From: Trichuris trichiura
Taxonomy: Eukaryota; Nematoda; Enoplea; Trichinellida; Trichuridae
Length of the DNA stretch: 64,000 nucleotides
Assembly (NCBI GenBank): GCA_037903355.1
Contig: JBAJFE010000035.1
Span: 372,001-436,000, forward strand
Direction: 5' to 3'
Under the pieces are notes generated by a model, which did no database searches, had not been told where the DNA came from, and saw nothing but the letters and a program-made list of their open reading frames with translations. The position numbers and the translations under genes were made by a program. Positions 50,939 through 59,229 of the stretch are shown one piece after another. Position 1 is the first letter of the stretch. Every line of letters starts with the position of its first letter.

Positions 50939-51029
50939 CTGCTAATCCATTCGTTGGTAGGGCATTTGCTTCGGTTATTTCGGAAACCATCGACAGGCAA
51001 GACATAAAACCGTAAAGAAAAAACTCCAT
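50939..51029 (+). repeat. Repeat B, copy 3 (right end of PLE complex)
   Basis: Same orientation as copy 1, sharing GTAGGGCATTTGCTTCGGTT and ACTCCAT; it stops directly at the 14-bp direct repeat. Confidence 0.6.
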
Positions 51030-51043
51030 CATAAAAGTATCCT
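51030..51043 (+). repeat. Right 14-bp direct repeat flanking the PLE complex
   Basis: CATAAAAGTATCCT, identical to 46317-46330. Confidence 0.7.
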
Positions 51044-51306
51044 TTACTTTCAGTTTTCCTATTGTTTCAATTAATAACGTTTACTGGGTACTATTGTGAA
51101 TCTTACCTACCTGCACTTCAGATACCATTCTGTATATTTTGTCGTTAACTTACTACAAGGTATTGTAGTGTGTAGCGATCCATCAACCTTTTTTCTCGAG
51201 CTTGTCTCTGTTCACTCAGTTGCTTTCAACGATTATTTTTTCCGGCATTTTATTGCTAATTTCCCATTTATGTGTTACTTTTTCCTTCTTCTTGCTCCTG
51301 TCGGTT

Positions 51307-51515
51307 ATGCGCCCTGTAGTCAGAGAAACGCAGGTTCTTTTCAGACGAGCATGCGGCTGTCCCGTTCTTCTCTTACTGACGATCATGTCGGCTGTCCTGA
51401 TTCGTCTTTATCTTGACCATAGCTAAAATGTAGGCTGTACGTTTAGGCTCAGGCTAGGCTAAGGCCAGGCCAGGGTGGCTAGCAGGTCTACAGTATGACA
51501 TTGGGCCCATCAACG
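51307..51515 (+). repeat. Dispersed repeat A, copy 4
   Basis: Left block TGCGCCCTGTAGTCAGAGAA then CGCAGGTTCTTTT; right end CTACAGTATGACATTGG. Its first bases match copy 1 (TGCGCCCTAACGTC), which helps define the left end of the family. Confidence 0.7.
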
Positions 51516-51647
51516 CTGAGACCGCCGTGATAGTTGCTTGCCCGTTGAAAAGCAGTTTTGCTAGCATGCGCAAAACGTTTCTGTTATCCCGAATACCTTT
51601 GATATGAGCTGTTTGTAGTGCATCCACTTGTCATGCCGTTAGCTTGC

Positions 51648-51795
51648 CGGAAGTTCTGCTCTGCAGTTACGTATGCCTAAGTTAGGATACAAGCCTTAAA
51701 TTCATGCTTAGGATGCTTAGTCCCAATGACGTAAGAAAGACATAGCTGGCATACTTACTAAAAAGAACCTGCCTTTTTAGCTTTATTACGGTATG
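51648..51795 (-). repeat. Dispersed repeat A, copy 5
   Basis: Reverse orientation: AAAAAGAACCTGC is the complement of the GCAGGTTCTTTTT left block, and GTTCTGCTCTGC lies at the other end. Confidence 0.6.
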
Positions 51796-51966
51796 TCTAG
51801 TGGTAGCGTAACGGAGAAGCTTCCAGTCTCGTTTCTGTCATACTCCAATTGTTGGTTATAAGTTCTTCACGCCGATTTTCATCTTAAAACTTGTCTGAAA
51901 CTGATTTTGGCATTTTGCAGCATCCTTGTGAAATTGTTGATTTTCTTGTTATACGTAATAGTCAAA

Positions 51967-52255
51967 ATGGTAAGGTCATTCTCTCTTTCTGTCTCTACGC
52001 CGATGTTAGCCTAACGCACCTCGTTGCAGTTTTCCCAATATGGTAGAATGCTTCCTTTTGGCGTTCACAGAAGATTATCCGCGCTTCAGCAGACGCTTCA
52101 TGCCAACGCAGCGTCGGTTATATCTAACGATCGTGTCCTTGACATTCCCGAGCTTGATTTTGAAGAATTCATGATTGACTTGGACTGCACCGGCGATCTG
52201 TGAGTGTTTAATTGTAAAGCAGCTGCCACTGAAGCGATTAAAATTATTAATTTAT

Positions 52256-52317
<62 letters not shown>

Positions 52318-52318
52318 G

Positions 52319-52352
<34 letters not shown>

Positions 52353-55300
52353 GTTCTTGACCATGAGTATACTAGTCTCAGTTTCTTCTTATTATGGGGA
52401 CAACCGCCTTGTGTTTATGAGTGTTGCATGTTTTTTCCATAATCATACGGCTTCATCGAAGCAGTGGACCATTTCCATAATGATAGCTAAAATGCCACCT
52501 TCAACAGTTATTCCAGGAAAGGGTGCCTTCATTTGGGAAGGATATGACTAACAGTAATTCTTAACTTATAATTCACGTTCAGCCTAACAGTTTTGAACAT
52601 ATGACCGTAGCTAATACCATAAGTATTAGGATGAGGTGTAAGTTCCGCCTTTCAGACTTGGCCTCTCTTTAAACGAGTAAACAGAGCTTTAGAAGCCAAA
52701 ACATTCTGTGATATGTGAATGGTAACAAAGTGTTTTCAGCAGCGGCTTTACAAAGTGAAGATTTTGATGTAAATAATTGATCGAAGTTGGGGCCCCCAAG
52801 CTGAACTGGAAGCGGTGATCCGTATGCATTGTTGGAAGGGTGTCCTTTGGATGACGAGAAAACCCACTCACAGTATAGTAAACCACAGCATGAAAATCAC
52901 ACGACTGAGAAATGGTTCTTATGCCATAAACTCCCATGGTGAATGATATAATTAATTTTGCCTTTATGGGCACATTATTCATGCGCTAATGGGCATATTG
53001 TTGCCTAATTTAGACTATGTGCTCTTCCGATGCCGTAAAAGTGATACTGGAATAGCTGTGAAGTTGTGTCCATGTATTGAGATTTATTTGATTTCTTTTT
53101 AGCTTGTTATGCGCTCATTCAGACGCGTGCCTGCGAATGTATCAGCTGGGTCGATTAACACCGGAAGCTACGGCTATTCGTCTTGCTAAATTGTATGTTT
53201 GCGCTGCTTTGTTTTTATAGCAATGGCAAAATTGTTAGGCTTTCTTTCAGCCGCAATTCCGTCGATGGTTTAGCTTATCCCCTTTGCCTGCAATGGTTCC
53301 CCAATGATAATAAAAGATTTATGACGAGTGACGTAAAGGAAAGATTGAACATATGGGACACCGCCTCATTTGTGACCGCGAGCAGCTTCCCCATAGGAGG
53401 TGACGCGTTTACTATTAGTATTTGCCCTGTAAGCGGACAAGAGAACCTAGTTGCAGGTAGGATTTGCTTCAAACTTAATTCTTCTTTTTTCTCTTTTCTT
53501 TTTCTCCTCCTTTCTAACGGGTGCGTTATTCAGAATAAAACGTTTGCGGCTTTGCTACTCGTTCGTTAGTTAAAAACGTTTACTTCTCAAACGTATAACC
53601 CGCGAAGCTTTCGGGCCACACCGGGGCCCGTCATCAGCGCTAAGTGCGCTGCCGTCGGGTCAGTCATTATTATGGTCAGCCACCGACGTGGAAGGTCGGT
53701 TGGGTGCTCGCCGCAAAGTCTGACTGACTAGGTGGGATCAAAGCCCGACGGGTCAAGGATCGACCTGACGGCTGAGGTTCCCGCCACGGTCGGTCAGACG
53801 GAGCGGCTTGCTAACATAATGACTGACCCGACGGCGGCGCACTTAGCGCTGATGACGGGCCCCGGTGTGGCCCGAAAGCTTCGCGGGTTATACGTTTGAG
53901 AAGTGTTCCGGACTCCGCAGCCATACGCAAAAATCTTTATTACAATCAATGCAGGCAAGCACGCAATCGCCAAACCATAGAAAGCGAAAAAAACCCCTGA
54001 AAGAACCAAGCGTCTCCTTTTATAGACTTCTGTTGACCGTTGAGCGGCGCCTCTGTTCGAGCCGCTGCCATATTTGCATAGGAGTTAGTAAACTATGAGT
54101 CACCCGGCGCTCGGGTGATCGTTATCTTTCTCCCAACGCTCGCGCCCACAGATCCATGCCAGGTCGCGCGCCCAGCTTGGGGGCCGGCAGTCGCCCCGTC
54201 ATCAAAACTATCAGTCCTGCTAGAGGCAGTGCTTGGCAGGCGGTCCCTCCCGCGCACCGCCGATCGGTCGGCTGGCACAAGAAGTAAACATTTTTAACTA
54301 ACGAACGGGTGGCAAAGCCGCAAACGTTTTATTTTCTTCAAACTTATGAAATTTCCCGCCTTGAGTGTAACGCTACCGACATTTTAGTTGCTCTAGGATC
54401 ACGTGGAACTTGTGTATACGACATTAGAAGTTGCGAAAGAGTGGCTACGCTACAGACACTTTCATCTGTTGGCAACTTCAAGTGGGACATTCTAGCAACG
54501 TGGTCCCCAATTCGGAGCCATACACTTGTAACTTCTGCAGGCATATCCCACCCAGTAGTTTGGGATCTCCGTCGCACGGAGGTAAGCCTGCAGTATAACA
54601 ATTTGATTTTTTAGACGAATAGATCTTTGTCTTTAAAAGAAAAGCATTTGAACAATAAGCAATTATACTGAAGCAAAAAATCAAGATCTTATAAAATACA
54701 CTCCGGAAAATACAGTACGGTAATTGTAATGCAGGTGACATAACGGAAAATTTTCAATTCGTGGTGGCAACAGTCCCTATGAGCGTATGTCGTCTAACAA
54801 TAAGCTGAAAGCGGACTCCCTTTTGATTAAAGGCGGCCAGTTTCTAAGGACAGAAATTACCATAAATGGCATTAAAAAATCCACGCTTCGTAAGGTTTTT
54901 GTTTGTTCCATACCTTTCCTGTCTTCTGCTAAGCGTCAAAAGTGCGACTTAGTCGAGTAGTACATTCGTAATATGCAACCTAGCTTGTTCTGTAATTGTA
55001 ATAATTTCATTTTATTGGATAATTTCAATTCAATTGGCAAAGGTGTTTTCGTATCAGGCGATTGTGGTACCTATATTGTAAATGTGGGCTATAAATGGTT
55101 CAAGCTTTCATGCTCAGGTCGTTTAATGTAAATGTGTAAAAGCATGTTCCTATTTGCGTAATTGATTGATGTTTTAAGCGCCCGACAAAACAGCTGTTCT
55201 TGCCAAGACCTAAAAAGCCGCTGGAAGATTGGGACGAGGAACCTCTTCAGGTGGAACGTGTCATAGGAGGAAAATTTACTAGCGATGGCAGGCGTTACAT

Positions 55301-55649
55301 CGTCATGTACGACAGTAGGCGCATCGCAGCTTGGGCTTTCCCGACAATGACTTTGAAGCTGCAGCGGTGCATGCACAGGGGAATTCAACCAATGAAATAC
55401 GAAGCAGCCGTGCGATTTGAAATTTTTGAAGAACCTTGCTTTCTTAAAAGTTTGTTGATTTATCCGGTTTTAGGTTCTGTTGGCATATTTTCGTTTGAAA
55501 AGATGAAAGTAGTCACATTTCATTCCATTCGTGAGTCTTACGTTCAGTCGTGTATTCTACGTCATAAGTTCAATCAGCTGTTAACTTATTCTTATGAATG
55601 CACTTGTATATCCGACTTAGGAACCAGTGTTTTGAGCAAAATTCATTAA
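51967..55649 (+). CDS. ERCC8: ERCC8/CSA-like WD-repeat protein
   Basis: CSA is the substrate receptor of the CUL4-DDB1 ubiquitin ligase in transcription-coupled repair. Exons: 51967-51969 (ATG only), 52030-52199, 53103-53192, 53251-53456, 54388-54581 (or from 54397), an unresolved part, and 55179-55649. Without the tiny first exon, the ATG at 52048 would serve. Matches to CSA follow its order: MLPFGVHRRLSALQQ at the start, LCLQWFPNDNKRFMTSDVKE then LNIWDT, ICPVSGQENLVA, GSRGTCVYDIRSCE, WSPIRSHTLVTSAG then VWDLRR, and IGGKFTSDGRRYIVMYDSRR. The final exon lacks a clear last WD repeat and the acidic tail. At least one exon between 54582 and 55178 is missing from my model. Introns hold a trinucleotide microsatellite (52.3 kb) and a foldback element (53.5-54.3 kb). 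The protein is divergent, so another WD40 protein is possible. Confidence 0.72.
52258..52350 (+). repeat. Compound microsatellite (AAT)n-(GTT)11
   Basis: About 20 AAT units (52258-52317) pass directly into 11 GTT units (52318-52350) in an intron of the ERCC8-like gene. It produces artificial poly-Ile/poly-Val frames. Confidence 0.97.
53601..53640 (-). ncRNA. Hammerhead-like motif in left inner arm
   Basis: Minus strand: CUGAUGA, perfect 6-bp stem CGGGCC / GGCCCG, AAAGCUUCGCGGG. Same arrangement as at the PLE 3' ends but in an element with no PLE protein sequence. Confidence 0.45.
53845..53884 (+). ncRNA. Hammerhead-like motif in right inner arm
   Basis: Plus-strand mirror of 53601-53640: CUGAUGA at 53849-53855, stem CGGGCC / GGCCCG, then AAAGCUUCGCGGG. 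Confidence 0.45.
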
Positions 55650-56697
55650 ATTTTTTCAAGCTTTCGTAACAGTTTTTTTAAATTAAGAATTGTTGTGACA
55701 ATCGAGAGCTTCTACACGTTTTGCTGCTACCAGTTGGTGGTTTCTTTATTGCTTAACATTTTGTAGTCTGAAAGACACACTATGACAACTGTCTGATTAT
55801 ACGTCATGCAAGATATTCAGTTGTGTAGCCATTTGTTGTGTCGTATACATCTGACGTTGAGAACTCTTGTTCTTAGTTTCTCATTTGTAGTACTAGCAGT
55901 GTCATCGTATGTTAAATATTGCTATGTTACTTAATTTTCAATGCTACGAAAATTTAGATAATGTAAAACATTTTTGGAACTTATCTCTTAGCCGTTCCAC
56001 TATCTGGAGAATGCAGGTTCCTTTTTAGCAAGCATCGACCAGTCTGTTCTGCTAATGCCGGTGAACATACTGGCTGTCCTGTTTAGGTGAAAACAAAACA
56101 AGCTAGTCAGCATGCTCACAATTAAGGGCAGAACAGAATGTTTGCGTGATTGAAAATACTAGATAGCGTATTTCCGCACAGTTTTTGTCGTATCTAGGCA
56201 ATTACTAACTTGTCACTAGCTAGAGCGGGCGACTCGTTTAAGCCTAAGGAGGTAGCTGCATTTTGACCCGAAAATAACGCCGTCTATAGTGTAGTCGTTT
56301 GCCGCATATTTGTTGACGGATCAGTGAAAAGATTCCGTTCTTTCATGATAGATGAAAATAGTTCCCGTACGGTTCATCCAATCATTTCTGCTGAGGAACG
56401 CTTCAAGGCTAATCATGCAGCTGGCTGGAACCGGCAAGACTCTGCTTTTTTTTATCTAAGCTTAAACATAAACTATGCTTAACGATCGTGAACTGCATCA
56501 CGGATGGAAATGAAAGTTGAGGCCCAGCAAACGAACCTGCGTACGCGAGGTCAACTTGACGAACCTACAGTAAGATATGGGCAGAAATAAAGAACGACCA
56601 CGAGCTTCTGTGCATATTCACCGAAATTGAACGTGTTAGTGTTTAACTTGGTGCCAGTGGATAGGACATAATGGAGAATAGACGCACCGCTTCAGAA
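55650..56697. other. Intergenic with one repeat A copy
   Basis: Between the convergent 3' ends of the ERCC8-like and CINP-like genes. Repeat A copy 6 lies at 55988-56143. Nothing else recognised. Confidence 0.5.
55988..56143 (+). repeat. Dispersed repeat A, copy 6
   Basis: Left block GAATGCAGGTTCCTTTTTAG, inner GTCTGTTCTGC and inverted AAGGGCAGAACAG. The CAGTATGAC right end is not clear. Confidence 0.65.
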
Positions 56698-57246
56698 TTA
56701 GATTTTAATTGAAGCCATACTGCGCAGTAGGAGGATAGGATAGGAAAATGATGAGTCTGGAATGCAAGGCTCGTGTAGCCACATTGCTAAATATGTTACC
56801 ACCAAGTCTTTGCTATCAGTAATGCCTATTTCGCTAACGATGGCTCGCTTGCATTCGAAATCTTGTTTCAAACTTGATAAGACATCTTCGACAGTGTCAT
56901 GAACGTTTCCTAATTCTTTAAAAGCCTTATCATTACAGTCTGTTTCATTTTGGGCTGATACCAATTCGATAAGACCATTTAAGTATATGCTGATTGTGCT
57001 CAACTGCTGGATTAATGCTGCGAGCTTATCTATACTTGATCGCAAGTGTTCAAAAGATCGTTCATCCTCCATTGACATCTCAGCAAGTTTGTCTTGCTTG
57101 CAGTTGATTTCCAACAGTGCGGCACGCTTATTTGCAAACTGTTCCAGAACAGGCCAAGCTTTCTGCGATACCTTCTGGTATTCCAACAGCGCATTATGGC
57201 AAAGAGCGCATAGGTCCTTCAATTTCCGTTTTGACTGCGCATCCAT
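56698..57246 (-). CDS. CINP: CINP-like protein (CDK2-interacting protein)
   Basis: Single exon, 182 residues, predicted mostly helical. The strongest match to CINP is the C-terminal third: LKQDFECKRAIVSEIGITDS, then VVTYLAMWLHEPCI, which parallels the CINP signature SYLSMWLHQPYV and the KRTVAKEL stretch before it. CINP links CDK2/CDC7 and ATR-ATRIP signalling, and in animals also takes part in large-subunit ribosome maturation with AAA-ATPase partners. The start at 57246 lies 2 nt after an excellent acceptor (TTTGTTTCAG on the minus strand), so the mRNA is either trans-spliced to a leader or has an upstream non-coding exon. The N-terminal half is too divergent to confirm by eye. Confidence 0.7.
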   Translation of the reverse strand: MDAQSKRKLKDLCALCHNALLEYQKVSQKAWPVLEQFANKRAALLEINCKQDKLAEMSMEDERSFEHLRSSIDKLAALIQQLSTISIYLNGLIELVSAQNETDCNDKAFKELGNVHDTVEDVLSSLKQDFECKRAIVSEIGITDSKDLVVTYLAMWLHEPCIPDSSFSYPILLLRSMASIKI

Positions 57247-59229
57247 GCCTGAAACAAACGACAAAAAGAATAAATTTCACGCCTGCCCGATTCTAATTCA
57301 AAAATAGACACATAACAGCGATGGGGCTGAACAGGAGATTTTTGCTACAAATTTTTTGAAAGACGAGCTCAAGCGGTTGGAATTGAAATGTTATGGTTTT
57401 TCCAATTTTTCTTCTACCAAATATGTCTCAGTATTGCAACGTTTGCGATGTCTACATTAGGTAAAGAAGCTTGATCAGCAGTTACAGCTTTTCTGTTCCA
57501 ACTACAGCTGGTCCGTCTCTGTCAAGTTACATATACTCATTGTCGAAGTTTACCAATATCAGAACTTGAATTCCTGAACGACTCAGCTACCGTGTAACAG
57601 AAAAGGCTGCCAGGTACATCTTAAGCGTACGTGTAACTATGAAGAAGGCTTAAATGTCTTGGGTTGGCTTGAATGTAGTTAGGAAGATAGTTCTAATAAA
57701 CGGATTACTGGGTGTCTCATCATCGAAAGTCGACAAATTTTTTGAAGAATTTTTTTTTAGCTCACTAATCTATACAAACGTTAGTTATATTAAGAAAATG
57801 CATTTCGTAACGTAATACCGTTGCATAACAAGAAACCGCGGTGCTGTAAGTTATGAGTGTTTAAAATAAGGTGTACCTGTGGTGAAAGTTGCAGCGGTTT
57901 GATTGAACAACTAGTTTTAATTCACATCAACGTCCTTACGGCGTCTGGTAGGTTGTGCGCCTCACTAGCATACTGTACATTTGCTGCAACCCTGTTCTGC
58001 CCTTATTTAAATTTTGCCCTAAAATAAAGGCATAAATTTGGCTTAGGATTAGGTTGGAAAATAATAGGATAACCGGCATGCTTGCCGGTAAAGGAAGAAC
58101 AGGATAACCGCATGTTTTCCATAAAGGAACCTGCATTTCTTAAAAGTATGGAAGCGTAACTGACAAGGCACTTTTTTCTTCTTTTGAACGACAGATTAAG
58201 CGAAAGAAGAATTCTTTTAATTTTTCAATGATGGAGCCCGTCTCCGCAATACATTGTTTTAGTTTGTAGACACTGAAAACAATAGGAGAAATATTCGGCG
58301 ACAGCGGAGGTGATGCATACTCGCTATCGATGACTGTTGTAAAGAATTAAAAATTTACGTGGCTATTCTAAATTCAGGCACGACTTGCAGCCCTATAAGA
58401 AACGCGATCAAACGGAAGCTGTTCAAAGAAGCATATACACGCCTTCTCTCGCTATTATCAGCTTTCGTTTAGCATAAGCGTAATTCACATCTACAAAGTA
58501 CCCGGTTTCAGTAGAATTTTTTCCTTTCATTTTTGCGCTCCTGTAACATTTTCCAGTACGAAAGTAAAATGTTCCGTCCTTTTGTGATGATTTAGCTGCA
58601 CCCAGAGACGGTAACTTGATTCTTCTATGCGTCTGCAATAATCAAGAGATGCGTAGAGTACTAATCAAGCCGCTGTGCAGATTATTAAATGTTTAATTGT
58701 GCATGGGCGAATTACATTGTATATTTTGAGTGTTCAGGTTAGCATTGTACAATCGAGTTGTCGATAGGAGCACTGTTCAAGAAATGCTTTGCGTGTTTTT
58801 GTTGTACTCTTTTTAGATATGTTAGTTCTTGCCTTTGTTTTTGTTGTTTTAAACTCTAGGTTGTCTCATTGTTTTTGCCAGCCACCGCAGCTTGTTTCTT
58901 TTTCAGCTGGCCAAGGTTCTGAGGCAAAAATTGTTCTAGTTTTTCGTAGATAGGGGCGGAAATTCAGTGGCTTTTCCCGCTCAAGTGTAGTTTTGCTCGT
59001 TTCATTTAACAGCAGTGAGAATGAGTTAACTAGTATGTATGCTCTTTCACGGTTTGGTTTTTGGCAGTTTATAGATGACCTTTATGCGAGTTCCCAGAGG
59101 TTATCTTTCAGACGAACTCGAATTCTAACTTATATCTGACTTTCTATTTCGTTTAAAACTACTTTCCATCAAGTAAAAGTTTCAATCTTTTAGCATTCGA
59201 CCGTTTTATTCTATTTGTGACCTCTTGGA
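57247..59229. other. Intergenic between divergent CINP-like and PBRM1 genes
   Basis: No further gene recognised. Repeat A copy 7 lies at 57966-58150. Promoters of both neighbours should be here; no motif was assigned. Confidence 0.5.
57966..58150 (-). repeat. Dispersed repeat A, copy 7
   Basis: Reverse orientation: CATACTGTACA at the left (complement of the TACAGTATG right end), CCTGTTCTGCCCTTATTTAA, and AAAGGAACCTGCATTTCTTA at the right (complement of the left block). Confidence 0.7.

Larger units (their letters stand above)
46331..51029. mobile_element. Inverted PLE complex (two PLE copies, 5' ends joined)
   Basis: The left arm is a minus-strand PLE (copy 2) and the right arm a 5'-truncated plus-strand PLE (copy 3). 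They meet at about 49331, so the 3' ends point outward. The arms are about 95% identical by eye over more than 1 kb, and both outer ends carry repeat B. A truncated inverted copy joined to a longer copy within a single target duplication is described for Penelope elements. Later damage: a hAT fragment in copy 2 and a hairpin MITE in the right arm. Confidence 0.85.
53534..54333. mobile_element. GC-rich 800-bp element with nested inverted repeats
   Basis: Outer terminal inverted repeats of 54 bp (53534-53587 and 54280-54333, AATAAAACGTTTGCGGCTTT) enclose a second pair of 89-bp arms (53582-53670 and 53816-53904) that differ at one position. The interior is strikingly GC-rich compared with the host. 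Each inner arm holds one PLE-type CUGAUGA-hairpin-AAAGCUU motif, facing opposite ways. It lies in one intron of the ERCC8-like gene; removing it leaves an intron of ordinary size (about 130 nt). No coding capacity and no certain target duplication. Confidence 0.85.

Noticed and set aside
51790..51830. TAGTGGTAGCG as a tRNA D-arm/A box
   Set aside because: No matching B box or cloverleaf follows.
52098..52551. Poly-Thr/Ile and poly-Ile/Val frames
   Set aside because: Products of the AAT/GTT microsatellite.
53193..53220. Apparent 28-nt intron (GTATGT...TTTATAG) in the ERCC8-like gene
   Set aside because: A stronger acceptor, TTTCTTTCAG at 53250, gives a 58-nt intron in the same phase and matches the size of the other introns.
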